Assembly: GCA_035235625.1 (NCBI GenBank)
Contig: CP141143.1
Span: 25,775,092-25,839,091, forward strand
Origin: Saururus chinensis
Taxonomy: Eukaryota; Streptophyta; Magnoliopsida; Piperales; Saururaceae
DNA: 64,000 bases
Direction of reading: 5' to 3'
A model generated the notes under the pieces. It saw only the letters and a program-made list of their open reading frames with translations, searched no databases and was not told where the DNA came from. Of the stretch, positions 33,294 to 44,239 are shown one piece after another (position 1 is the first letter of the stretch; each line of letters begins with the position of its first letter). The position numbers and the translations under genes were made by a program.

Positions 33294-36004
33294 CCACCTC
33301 GCGAACAAAGAGCTCAGCAACAGTCTTAGCGGTGAAGGGATGGCATAGCGCGCAAAAATGAGCATACTTCGACAATCTGTCCACCACAACCATGATAACA
33401 GACTTACCCTGCACCACCGGTAAAGACTCCACGAAATCCATCGAAATGTTGTCCTAAACCTTCTCTGGAATAGGCAAGGGTTGTAGCAACCCGGCTGGGG
33501 AGGTGGTTGTGGCTTTAGCCCGCTGACAAACATCACAAGCAGTGACGTAATCATGGACTGCACGACGGACGCCCTGCCATAAGAAACTCTGGCTAACCCT
33601 CTTATACCTATGGAAGGACCCCTCGTGACCAGCCACAGGAGTGTCATGGAAATGCGAAATGATACGACGGCGTAGATCAGAAACATTTGGAACCCACAGA
33701 CGGTCTTTCCAGAAGAGAAGACCATCCCACCACACAAAGAAAGGTCGGGCTGCTGGGTCGGCCCGAATGACGGCAATAGCCTCCTATGTCCATGAATCCA
33801 TACCATAAGCCTGCTATAGCTCCTCAATAAATGGGCAAGAAAGGGTGGAGATGGTGAAGCAGGAGCTCGGGGTTGGACTACAAGAGAGTGCATCAGCAAC
33901 GATATTTTCGGACCCCTTTTTGTACACTAACTCGTAGTCATAGCCAAGCAACTTGCTCACCCACCGCTGCTGAGCCGGAGTAGATACGCGCTGATCCAAA
34001 AAATATTTCAGTGGTTGGTGGTCGGTGCGGATCTGAAAGCGACGACCCAACAAATACTGACGTCATTTGGCAACGGCGAGGATGATAGCCAACATTTCCT
34101 TCTCATACACTGACATAGACAAGGAACGACCAGCGAGAGCTTTACTGAAATAAGCTAGAGGGTGGTCATCCTGCAAAAGGATAGCGCCCAAGCCTTTCTC
34201 AGACGCATCCGTCTCCACCACAAATGGCCGACTAAAATCTGGTAAGAGCAAGACCGGGGCAGACGCCATGGCCTGCTTGAGCCCGTCGAAGGCTGTTTGG
34301 GCCGCTGGCGAGCAGAGGAATGCCCCCTTCTTCAACAGTTCTGTAAGAGGACAAGCCAACTCGCCGTACCGAGGGATAAACTGACGATAATAACCTGTCA
34401 GGCCAAGAAAACCCCTGAGCGCCCGGACATAGGAAGGAGTCGTCCAAGAGAGCATATCGGCCACTTTGGCCGGATCAGTAGCGACACTGTTCTGGGAGAT
34501 AATGTGACCCAAATACTCAACCTGCGAGCTACCAAAGGAACACTTAGAATGCTTCAGAAATAAGGAATTAGCACGCAGTATAGAAAAAATCGACCTGAGA
34601 TGCGTCAAATGTTCTTCCCACGATAGACTGTACACCAAGATATCGTCAAAGAAGACCAATATGTGGCGACGAAGAAAGGGCCAAAAAATATCATTCATGA
34701 GAGACTAGAACATGGAGGGAGCGTTGGTCAAACCAAAAGGCATGACCAAAAACTCGAAATGGCCATCATGAGTCCAGAATGCTGTCTTGTATACATCAGG
34801 AGGTTGCACACGAATCTGGTGATACCCAGAACGAAGATCGAGCTTACTAAAGATGTTGGCCCCTGTCAATTCATCCAGCAACTCTTCAATCACAGGGATG
34901 GGATACTTATCTTTGACGCTGATAGCGTTCAAAGCACGGTAGTCCACACAAAACCGCTACGAGCCATCTTTCTTGCTAACCAACAGCACAAGAGACAAAT
35001 AAGAGCTCGTACTAGGACGAATGATGTCGGACTGTAGCATGTTCGCCACCAGCCATTCTATCTCGGATTTTTGGATGTGAGGGTAACGGTATGGGCGGAC
35101 ATTGGCTGGTGCCACCCCTGGAATAATGGAAATCCGGTGGTCATGAGGCCGGACGGGTGGAAGCCCCTGTGGCTCTACAAACAAATCCTCATGTTCTGTC
35201 AGCAGCACCTGCAGATCAGATGGGATCTGATCCTGTGTGACGCCCATAATAGCCCACTGCTGCAAAAGAAGTCCCTGAGGGGCGAATCGGAAGAAGGAGC
35301 TCATGTCCTGGGTAGAAAGAAGAGTGCCAGGCCGTGATCCCTCCAACCGAACCTGCTGGCCATGAAGCTCGAAGTCCATCACCATATCCTGAAAATTCCA
35401 TACCATATCACCCAATTCCTGCAGCCACTGTACTCCCAAGATGACATCCACCCCCTTTGTGGGCAACAAGAAAAGGTCAGTGACAAATGTGCTACCCTGA
35501 ATCGAGAAGGTAATCTGAGCGCACACACCGGCACTCCGAAGATGCTTACCATCGCCAATCAACACTTGAGTCCGACACCAAACACCCGAGGCGATGAGCT
35601 ACCTTATCATTAATAAAATTATGAGTGGAACCACTGTCGATCAAGATAGCTACCTGTTCCCGCTTTAGGAATCCCTGCACCCGCATAGTGTGTGGAGTGA
35701 AAGCACCTGAAAATGCATGAACTGAAATTTCAGGTAGCATGTCCGATGATATCAAGGGTTCAGCGCCGGCCTTACTATCCAAGTCGTCGTCTACCTCCTC
35801 CACGAGCAAGCTGCCCTTAACAGCGCAGCGGTGTCCAAGCACAAAATTTTCATCACAACGAAAGCATAGCCCCTTGGCCAGGCGTTCGTCCATCTGGGCG
35901 GGGGTGAGATGGCGAACAATCGGAGTGGGCGTTGAGGCATGTTGACCAGGGTGGCCATTGGTCGGGCTGTTGAAGTAGCCACCATAGGATTAGAGCTCAG
36001 TACA

Positions 36005-37008
36005 GACCGGGTGGAGGTCCGAGGCGTCCGCCCCTACGCTACCGGTTCAACTTTTCCTCCTCAATGCGGGCATGACGCACCACATCCCGCATACTTGTGC
36101 AAGGGAAGTGGCACATCTCCTCTGAGATTTCTAGTTTTAACCCCTGTTTGAACGTGCATACCAGGGCGGCCATCGGCCATTCAGGGAGTTTGTTGGCGAT
36201 CTTCATTAATTATGTATAGTAGGCACGCACAGTGGTGGTCTGGCGTAGGGCGGACAACATCTCATTGAAGTCCTGAAATTCATTCGGGCCGAACTGGATG
36301 CAGAGCTCGTCAGAGAACGCTGCCCAGGTAGGATAGCGCACTTCTTTCTCAAAGTTCTGGAACCAAACCGATGCATCGCCATCCAAGTGAAAGGCCGCAA
36401 TGCGCAGACGCTCTGTCTCAGAGTGCGTTCCTTGGTAGGAGAAGAACTTCTCCGCTTTGTACAGCCATTCCACCGAGTCATCATCACCATTATAGCGGGG
36501 AAACTGTAAACGAGCAAGGTGAGGTTCAGCCCACTCATCCTCAGCATCCTGGAATTAATTGTGGGGGGGGAGGGGGGGGCATCATAGGGGCATTCTCTCG
36601 AACACCTGGTGTGCCTCGCATGTCCCAGGCCTGGCGTCGCCCCTCTGGCGCTGGAATGCCAGGGTCGAGTCGTGCTGGGCCAGGGAAGACTCTCGTGTCG
36701 ACGTCTACGGGCACCGGAGGACAGGGAAAGGCCGGCTCAGCAGCCTGGGACAAGCCGCCCTTCTCCAAGACAACAGGTGGTGGCCCTGGCAAGATGGGCG
36801 TTGTGCGCCCCAAAGCTTCGCCCTTGACCGTGCTCGCCATGTACTATGTCAGAACCTCTAGCGCTGCCATGATTTTGTCGAATTTAAAGTTGTTAGCTGT
36901 TGCAGGAGGATCGGCCTTCGGACTGTCCGCAGAAGCAGGTGCTGACGCTGGAACCTCCTTCTTCAGCTGAACCTCGGGAACAGCAGCAGATTGCTTACCT
37001 CGAGCCAT
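36005..37008 (-). pseudogene. chromovirus gag, broken
   Basis: Starts at the ATG at 37008 (MARGKQSAA), 29 nt after the primer-binding site. A TAG at 36846-36844 interrupts the N-terminal part. The frame shifts at the homopolymer run near 36560-36580 (G8/G9 tracts). The retrotransposon gag domain follows with SVEWLYKAEKFFSYQGT, AAFHLDGDASVWFQNF and FQDFNEMLSALRQT. TAA at 36212-36210 and TAG at 36041-36039 interrupt the remainder; both read as former Gln codons. Confidence 0.85.
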
Positions 37009-37024
37009 GTCCGGGAATCATAAT

Positions 37025-37036
37025 GCTCTGATACCA
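37025..37036 (-). other. primer-binding site (initiator Met tRNA)
   Basis: TGGTATCAGAGC on the minus strand, one base after the CA end of the 5' LTR. This is the usual plant retrotransposon primer site for tRNA-Met. Confidence 0.9.
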
Positions 37037-37037
37037 A

Positions 37038-37418
37038 TGATGTGCCCGATGCAGGCACAATCGATATCTAAGAGAATTACACAGTGAAAGGGGAGAAGTA
37101 AAGAAGAAAGGGGAGAAACTGGAATTCAATACTTGCATAACTCTGAAAAGAAAGGAGATCGCCCCATATAGGGGACGACCAGTCCCCTAGGGAGTCGCGC
37201 CAACCCAACCTAGGCCCAGCCCACTTCCCTAGGGATGCATGCCAGTTAGTGGTTCGGCTAACCTGGGCTACTGACTGAACCAACCCAAAATACATCTAAA
37301 TATCCATAATACTAACTATTACAATAGCAAATCGTCTAAAGCAACTATGAAAATAATAAAGTAAAGGCTAAGCACTAATCCTTTGCTAACTGGTCGAGTC
37401 TGGTCATCGTGCACAACA
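37038..37418 (-). repeat. 5' LTR of the chromovirus
   Basis: 381 bp, same length as the other LTR with no indels between them. Confidence 0.92.
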
Positions 37419-37423
37419 CCACC
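37419..37423 (+). repeat. target-site duplication CCACC, right
   Basis: Perfect match to 30547-30551. Confidence 0.9.
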
Positions 37424-38085
37424 TCTACATCACAAATAGACTGGAATGTATCTAACAGAGAAGACATTCAAAAAACTAGTCTTTTCATGAAATCCAAAAC
37501 AAACAGCTTTATGCAATATATAGAAACAGGGGAGCAGAGAGGGGTGATAGAGAGGGAAAATCTGTCTTAGTTGGGTCATGCAGTCTCTGTGGTATGAGCG
37601 GAGCTGGACAACAAGAGGTGCTCGGGGCGGAGGAGCAGTGAACAAGCGTCGTTGTTTTGATCCACCCCTTAAGCCAACTAGAAGATTGGGAGGATAGGGA
37701 TGAGAAAGAGGCAACATGGGCGAAGCCTTCTACAGAGGAGTTCGGGGAGAAGGGGGTGGCCAGGAATTAGCAGTCGAGGCGGAGTTAGAGCTCCACTTCC
37801 TTTGGTCAATGGGGCACAACCTCTGAAGAGTCAAGGTGGATCTAGGTAGAGAGAAGGTAGGAAATCAAGGTGGCGCTAGGCGACCACCAGCAATCGTGGC
37901 GGAGCAGTGATGAATTGCTGGGGTACTGGAGTGGCGGCAGTGAAGACCAAGAGACGAGAAAATAGGTTAGTGAAGGGTACGATGGGCATTATAAAAAAAA
38001 TTAAATTACATCCTCATTGGCTATTCCAAGTGCAATAAAGAGAATCAAATGATGAAAAATCAAGGGCAAAGAACTTGCTTGCAGA

Positions 38086-38142
<57 letters not shown>

Positions 38143-38855
38143 CGGCACTTATTTGTAATCGTCTCCCTCCCTGATGACCTATTTGTTCTTCTCCGTGATG
38201 CTTCTTATTAACTTGTCAAAATCAAGAAGCGTGTTGGATGCATTCTTGGATAGCTGGCCCTCCATGTTTCAGGATACACTAAACACTAAATCAACATTTG
38301 GTCTTGCTCTAAAAGCAGCATTCATAATTATGGAATGTTAACTTCTTATTATATCGTTATTAGTTACTTCTCATTTGCTTCATCATCTTGTATGTTTTTG
38401 AAAGAAAACTTTCACATGGGCGGTGCCATATGATTCTCTGTCTTTTGCTTTTCACTATGAAAATGCTTAGAATATGTCATTAGTTGATTCAATTGGATTT
38501 TTTTTTATTTGCGTGCTACCACTCATATTTGTCATACAGAGACATCTTGGAGGAAAATTGTTGATTTTCCATAGCACATTCCCTTTTATTGCTGTTGATT
38601 GCTTTAAGCTACGTGAAGATGATCATCGTGTTTATGGAATTGATAAAGAGCATGCATTAAGAATTCTGAAGATCCATTTTATATATAAGTAAATTGCTGA
38701 AGATCTTCTCTTAGATTGGGATGATTATATATGCTTTCAGTGAGAACTATACAGACATAGCTTCATTACGTGGAGTATAAAATATTGTAACAGTTACAAG
38801 ATGTCAAATTTATCACAATAATTAGGTAATTCTCCAAGTCAATAAGTTAATGTTT
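37424..38855. other. CACTA-like interior right of the chromovirus
   Basis: Continuation of the host element interrupted at 30551. No recognised gene. The short open frame 38474-38692 has no domain. It includes the dinucleotide array listed next. Confidence 0.35.
38088..38140. repeat. (AT)n microsatellite
   Basis: About 26 uninterrupted AT/TA units. Confidence 0.95.
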
Positions 38856-38859
38856 TTTA

Positions 38860-39370
38860 TTTTTTTGGAACAATTTTTTAATAGCAACATTTGCTAAAAA
38901 TACCGCTAATAATGTTCATAATTTTTATGCTAATAGCATCGCTAATAAGCTATATTTTATTTTTATAAAAGCTTTTTTATTAACGACATTTGATAAAAGT
39001 GTCACTCATAATATTTATTAGCGATATTTTTCTATAAAAATGTTGCTAATGTTTAAGCTATTGCAACACAAATTAAAAAGCATTGTTAACAATGTTCATT
39101 AGCGTTTTTGCAAAATGTCGATGGGCAACAATTTTAAAACATAGCTAATAAGCTACATTTTTATTTTTTGAAATAATTTTCTTATTGGCGACATTTTTTA
39201 GAATGTCATAATTAATGTTTAGTAGTGCCATTTGATAAGAACGTCTTTAATACTAATGCAAATTAAAGTGTCACTAAAACAAACTTTTTGCTATATTTTC
39301 TATTTGCTCCATTAGTTAAAAGTGGTGATGGTATTATTAGTGATGCTTTTTAAATACTCTTTAAAGTGTT
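38860..39370. repeat. right subterminal repeats of the CACTA-like element
   Basis: Repeated ATTAGCGACATTTG / GTGTCACTAATA phrases in both orientations, of the same style as 28690-29400. Confidence 0.6.
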
Positions 39371-39384
39371 GAACAAAATAGTCA

Positions 39385-39530
39385 CTCACACAAACAGAAC
39401 CTATTTTTCTGGTCACATAATTATATTGGATTACATTCTGGTCACATAACTATAAATGGATTACACCATCAATATGTATCAAACATTAGATGTCAGTTGG
39501 AAAAGAAGCAAGGCTGTGGCCATGATCATC
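39385..39530 (+). repeat. segmental duplication copy 2, right end
   Basis: Matches 11795-11935 of copy 1: GAACCTA-TTTTCT-GTCACATAA, CATCAATATGTA-CAAA, GATGTCAGTT and GGCCA-GATCATCATATT. It proves that the material between 28681 and here was inserted after the duplication. An internal CTGGTCACATAA repeat is specific to this copy. Confidence 0.8.
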
Positions 39531-41620
39531 ATATTGAAGCAGCATCATGTTACTGTGGCGATAGTGGTGTGGCGATAGTGGTTTCTGTTGGTTTTGTGGG
39601 TAAAGTACCCACATAAACCATAAACGAGGAAAGAGAGTCGAGATATGAAGGAAACGTAAATGGGGTGGGCTCCGCTATCCCATTAGAGAGAGGATTAATA
39701 AGTCTTATCTAAAGTCTATCACGTGGGCAGTTATAAATATAACAACTGCCTGCTCATTATAAACAGATGATGCAAAAATAGAAAATAAGGTTTTGGGCTT
39801 CGTTCTTCTCTCAAAGATGAAAAATATAGAGAAAGCTTCATCTCTTCCTCTCCAACGAGAACAAGAGAAGATAAGAAACTGTTCTCTCCTTTGGTGTGTG
39901 GTAATCAAAGTAAACAGAGGTTTTTCCTTAAGGCTTTGCACTCATTTCTCTCTTACAATTCATTAAGTTTTTCCTTTTTCTTGGAGCCCTATCTCAAGCT
40001 AATTATTCTCAGCAAATTAATAAGAGGAGAAAGTGTTTTCTCTCTTGATTTTTAAAAGAATGATTTAGTACAAGAGGTCATTCTAATTTCTTTATTTATA
40101 TTTGATATAAATAAGAGATCCTACGTACTTTTGGGTCATTAGCCACGTCCTTAAGGTTCAGCCCCTAAAGGTCAATAGTATTTGATTCTTACTTTAATAT
40201 ATGCAAATTTAAAGTTATTTAAATTTGTTTTACTACTTATATTTGTGTTTGTGTGTAAATACATATAATTTGTTTGGAAGGGACATAATAGTAATATTTT
40301 TATACATCCATGAGGCCGGGCTCACCACCAAGCTTCTGCTGCGCCACCTAACAGTTTTTAATAGAGGTCATAGTGGTAATCAACGGTAACAACAACAGCT
40401 AAATTCTGGTGGCACTCCTTGGAAGTGGAACTCCAGTGAGGGGCGGCGGCTGTGGAGCTCCAACAGAAAGTAGGGGTAGAGCTCTAGCGGGAACACAGTG
40501 GAAATCCGGCGGCAAGACTGCTATTTTAGTTTGTTATCCAAACCTAAGACTATTTTATAATAAAATAAATTAATAGATTTTACATTAATTCATTAACTAT
40601 ATTTATAATCAATGAATTATCGTATGCCAGTATCTGTAGTTACCCTTGCCCCTAGAAGCTTATCAACCACGGGCTGATTAGGCCCATAATCCCAGGATAG
40701 TTTGTTGTAACAACCCAAAGCCTTTGATCGACACATAATGCATGTCTCCCTTATCTAGACGGGTGGCTTACAGTCTTAACCACTTGACTCGTTCAGCCCG
40801 GCCCTCTTGATGAAAACACTGATTATCATTGTGAAAACAATTACAAATCGACTTATGCGTTATGATCACACAGGGACTGAACCCATTTGAATATTTTTTC
40901 TGGTTTTAATTGAAGATCAAATACAAAAGTCTCAATCGAACTTCAACCGGGTCCGTTCTATTCAATTATCCGGTGAAATGTGAAATTTTCGGACCTGTTA
41001 CTTCTGTATAAAAATCAGATGTACACAGTTATGATCATCATAAAATCTTTACAGGTTAACACAGAATTCATTCGAACGAGGGAGGCTTTTATGCCTTCCA
41101 TTCCCTGTGCCGGCTTCTTTCAGAGAGACTTAAGGGCCCTACCAGTATTTGGACAGTAGTAGTTCTGTCATCAGTGAAACGCAATGTAATGTACAATGAA
41201 ATGCTGCCAAAGTGCCATAGAAAAAAAACAGAGTAAAGTGCACTAAAAAAAGACTAGTTCATATGCTGTTGGTTATTGTATTGCATGGCATCTTGGTGTT
41301 GTTTGATCTGCATATTGCATCAACCCCTCTTTGTTTGCGATTTTGCACTTTGTCATGGTACATAACAGCCACGATAGTATATAGGGAACGCTTGTCTTCA
41401 GGTTAGTTTTGATGTGACCCAACCAAACATAGCAACAACATACAAACTGCACAAAACGTTTTAAAGTTTTCTTATCAAAAGAACAAACAAGGAAATTTAC
41501 AATGGAAAGATGAGAAGATCTCATCAAAATTAAATACAATAAAATGAGATTGACAAGGTCACGAAGAATTAGTGCAAAATGCTACGACTAAATTACACTC
41601 TACGTACAAACCAGGAATAC
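39531..41620. other. intergenic, no gene seen
   Basis: No domain recognised in either strand. The open frames 39705-39941 and 41273-41539 are unsupported. This is the 3' side of the VOC gene. Confidence 0.4.
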
Positions 41621-41623
41621 GAC

Positions 41624-42603
41624 TCAATTAACAAGGGGTACTTCTTCATTCACTTGAATGGCTGGAAGCTGGCACTTGTTCCCCGGCGACGGGGGTGGTG
41701 GTGGCAGAACCCGGCCCTGCTGGTGATCAGGCTGAATCTGCTTGCACCTGCCCCCGGCGCAGGACCAGACCGGCTCGCCGGCGAGCGGCACCACCGGGAG
41801 GTTCTCGCAGTTGCAGATCTCGATCATGAACCCGTCCGGGTCGTGGAAGAAGAGCTGGTCCACGTAAATCCCTCCTTCCTCCACCACCCTCTGTATGTAC
41901 GGTACGTTCATCCCCTTCAGCTTACTCTCCACCGCTGCTATGCTCTCACACTGGCCAAACAAAACGGGTATTTTGGTCATTTCATGCAGTTTTCCATTGC
42001 TGAAATTTGTAAAGCAGGAATCATGCAGGTAACCCGTGACATTGATTCAACGCTCATAAGCAAGATAGCTCATTAAAATGACGTTGCTATCCCTCATACG
42101 GCCTTATAATTTTCTCATGAATTCAGTTCACTGGGTCGTCATTATATTGTTTAGATGAATTAAAAGGGAAACTCACCTGGAAAGAGATGTGATTATCTTT
42201 GGGATTGATCTCGCTTTTGGTGGGCATATTGTCTGGGTCTTCGGATTGCAGCAAATGGATGCCTATCCCATAGTTGAACAGCCTGATATCACAATTAATC
42301 CACACATGAGCATCCAATACAAAAATGCAAATGAGACAAAACTCTTCATGAGTCTTCTTGATTATCATAACTTTTTTTAAATAAAGAAAAGTGATCAAGC
42401 AAAAAAAATTCAAATTTAGGGGAGCCATGGCAATGGCGGTTCAAGTACCAGGCACCATTGAAGTCAAAAGAGCCGGGTCTCCTGATGGGGAAGAAGCCAA
42501 GAACGCTCTGGTAGAAGTCCAGGCTCCTCTCCACAGATCTGCAGACCATGGATATGTGATTCAGGGAAGTAAGATTCAAAGCCCCGACCATGCTGTCGAT
42601 CAT
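41624..42603 (-). CDS. glyoxalase/VOC superfamily protein (lactoylglutathione lyase-like), three exons
   Basis: Single-domain vicinal-oxygen-chelate protein of the plant glyoxalase I-like group (similar to Arabidopsis At1g15380/At1g80160, from memory), probably soluble. Exons 42603-42449, 42282-42177 and 41950-41624 join to 195 codons plus stop with good GT-AG sites (donors TG/GTACTT and CAG/GTGAGT; acceptors ATATCAG and TTTGGCCAG). Residues: LTSLNHIS with His16, SLDFYQSVLGF, FDFNGAWLFNYGIGIHL, KDNHISFQ with His83, QLFFHDPDGFMIEICNCE with Glu131. These are the usual metal/substrate positions of the fold, although several plant members of this group lack classical GLYI activity. The tail (150-195) is Pro/Gln/Cys-rich and lineage-specific. 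The first ATG (42603) is used; a second at residue 5 is possible. TATA and G-box elements are upstream. Confidence 0.9.
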
Positions 42604-42825
42604 CCTTAAACTCAAATTCTCTCTCTAATTGTTGCTCTCCAAGTGATCCAAGCCCAGTACTATAAATGGGATTAAAATGGATAATTCCCTGTTTTAGTGA
42701 ATCAATGGAGGATAAGAACGGAGGAGCAGGAACCAGTGACACAAATCAGATGACGAGAAATTTCCGCAGGAAAAATCGCAGGTAGGAACAACAAAGGATG
42801 GAGGAAATGCAGGGCAGGGACTGGT

Positions 42826-42833
42826 TCTTATAT
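42826..42833 (-). promoter_or_regulatory. TATA box of the VOC gene
   Basis: Minus-strand CATATAAGAACC about 225 bp upstream of the start codon. Confidence 0.5.
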
Positions 42834-42870
42834 GCAGGGCAGGATCAGAGGTGGCACGAGTGAAGTCGTT

Positions 42871-42880
42871 GACACGTGTG
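42871..42880. promoter_or_regulatory. G-box/ABRE in the VOC promoter
   Basis: GACACGTGTG with a palindromic CACGTG core about 40 bp above the TATA box. A second ACACGT lies near 42946. Such sites bind bZIP/bHLH factors; stress or ABA control is inference. Confidence 0.5.
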
Positions 42881-42959
42881 CAACACGTTCCGTGTACAAA
42901 GAGATTCCCTGTGCTGAGTCAGACCCGATGAGGATCCGCATCCGGGACACGTAAGCCGA

Positions 42960-43505
42960 TCACCGCCACGGCGCCAACTCGCTGGTTCGGCTTTTAATGC
43001 TTGATAATAAGCTAAGTGTAAGCTTTTATTTGTGTGATGACTATATGATAACCATATTAACGCTAATAATTTTGGTATCTAACACCGTTATCTTAAATCT
43101 TACACTAAACTAATTGGAAGAAGAAAACATAAAAAATCTCCGCAGCTCTTCCTTCTCCCGGTTTCTCTGTTGCTTGATTCCAGGTGTTTCTTCTGGAATG
43201 TGAGGCCCCGTTTACCACTTTTCTTATGCTTAATTAGCAAGTAATTCAGTATTAGATCCGTCTTCTAAAAAAGTAATTTTGGTGTATGTTAATGTTTCAC
43301 AATATACATAATATAATAAAAGATATAAATACAATATTTTTTATTATTTAATTAATTTCTTATGGAACTTTTTAACGAGTTTATTGTGTATATATAAGTG
43401 TTTGTGCTTGTATAAGTCTGTACGTGTTTGCCTAGTTGTACATATGTCTATATATTTATATGCATATACACATATTTTTAGAAAATATAAATTTTTTTAG
43501 TAACA
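42960..43505. other. intergenic, no gene seen
   Basis: AT-rich region upstream of the VOC promoter, running up to the Stowaway-like element. Confidence 0.35.
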
Positions 43506-43509
43506 TATA

Positions 43510-43708
43510 CTCTCTTCGTCTTAAATTAATAACTAAATTTAATAAAAAAATTTATTTATATTAATAATTTTATTTTATTAAATTTAAATAATTAGGTACT
43601 TTAAAAAAAAATTATAAGTTATCTTATTTCTTTTTTTTAGGTGTGAGTTTCACCTTTTAATAAAAATTATTACTTTTTTAAATATAATTATTAATATAAA
43701 ATAAAGAG
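43510..43708. mobile_element. Stowaway-like MITE
   Basis: 199 bp between TA dinucleotides (43508-43509 and 43709-43710). The left end is CTCTCTTCGTCTTAAATTAA; the right end AATATAAAATAAAGAG is its rough inverse. Size, TA target and AT-richness fit Tc1/Mariner-type MITEs. Confidence 0.65.
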
Positions 43709-44084
43709 TATTTATTTTGCGAAAAGCCAACTATATTTATATATTTTTTATTATACACCACAACAACTACGGATATCTTCTACCATTAACGGGCGTGTGA
43801 TTGTGTGCGGTGGGCATGTGTTACGTGCGTGTTTATTTAGTGTGTGCATGTGTGTAACTTTCTCCAAAGCACTACAAGGACTCGAGCTTCCAATACCTTA
43901 TTCAATGGGAAGAAATCCTATGTAATGCGACTATTACATTGTCTGCTTTTATTGCAAGTTTGATATTGGGTTTTTTATGAGTTTTGTCCGCATGGGTCAA
44001 ATGTCCGTTTTATTTACAGAGTTGGCGAATTTGAATGTATCGCTTAGTCCAACTATTGAATTGTGCAATACACTAAGAACATAT

Positions 44085-44235
44085 TAATGTACTTAATAAA
44101 TATATTTTTTAATTTTATTTAAATAATTATATTTAAAAAATAGTAATTTTTATTAAATGATAACAAAATGAAGCTTATTAATATGAAATAATTTTTTTTA
44201 CGAAATGAAGTTATTAATTTGGGGTGAAGGGAGTT
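44085..44235. mobile_element. Stowaway-like MITE remnant
   Basis: Ends with TTATTAATTTGGGGTGAAGG, the inverted form of the CTCCCTCCGTCCCAAATTAA family end. The left end is unclear. Confidence 0.45.
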
Positions 44236-44239
44236 CATA

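Larger units (their letters stand above)
30964..35985 (-). pseudogene. chromovirus pol polyprotein (PR-RT-RH-IN-CHD), broken
   Basis: Order on the minus strand. Zinc knuckle CFRCDENFVLGHRC near 35865; protease with ILIDSGSTHNF about 35650; reverse transcriptase 34947-34500 with [19 protein letters not shown] and the catalytic VFFDDILVYS; RNase H with VVETDASEKGLGA, then TDHQPLKYF; integrase zinc finger HFHDTPVAGHEG...CDVCQ at about 33660-33520; integrase core SMDF, then IVSDQDR and HPQMDGQTEVVNR; chromodomain-like end ILTKV-type SWQGQSLEDATWMPEDDF at about 31050. Stops at 34707-34705 (RT), 34065-34063 (RH), after PIPEKV (IN), after RVFLS (IN) and after NRME each replace a Gln or Trp codon expected in the family. 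A frame change lies near 35565. The integrase is split by an insert at 31857-33288. Confidence 0.9.
30552..37418 (-). mobile_element. Ty3/gypsy chromovirus, decayed, with 381-bp LTRs
   Basis: Complete LTR retrotransposon on the minus strand: gag, protease, reverse transcriptase, RNase H, integrase and a C-terminal chromodomain in that order. It is bounded by two 381-bp LTRs (TG...CA) and a perfect 5-bp target duplication. The Met-tRNA primer site lies next to the right LTR. Without the 1.43-kb insert in integrase it is about 5.43 kb. Small LTRs, size and chromodomain suggest the Reina-like branch (inference). It cannot be active: several in-frame stops, a gag frameshift and the insert. By hand count the LTRs differ at 21 of 381 positions, all transitions. 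Confidence 0.92.
28681..39380. mobile_element. nested insertion led by a CACTA-like element
   Basis: Starts exactly with CACTACAATAAAAAGGGC at 28681 inside duplication copy 2. The outer parts (28681-29470 and 38860-39370) are full of TTTGCGACG / GCGTCGC type repeats in both orientations, as in CACTA subterminal regions. The right terminus (about 39365-39385) has lost a clear TAGTG end. No CACTA transposase is seen. The inner part contains a chromovirus (30552-37418) inserted with its own target duplication. Removing that leaves an element of about 3.8 kb. Confidence 0.65.

Noticed and set aside
33225..33899. 224-codon minus-strand frame overlapping the integrase
   Set aside because: Shadow frame of the integrase; the family residues are in another frame (33735-33454).
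37025..37036. tRNA-Met-like sequence
   Set aside because: Only 12 bases next to an LTR; it is the retrotransposon primer site, not a tRNA gene. No complete tRNA or rRNA gene was found elsewhere.
39271..39290. CACTAAAACAAA at 39272 as the right terminus of the CACTA-like element
   Set aside because: It is in the orientation of a left end and has no matching partner; the element boundary judged from the duplication lies about 100 bp further right.
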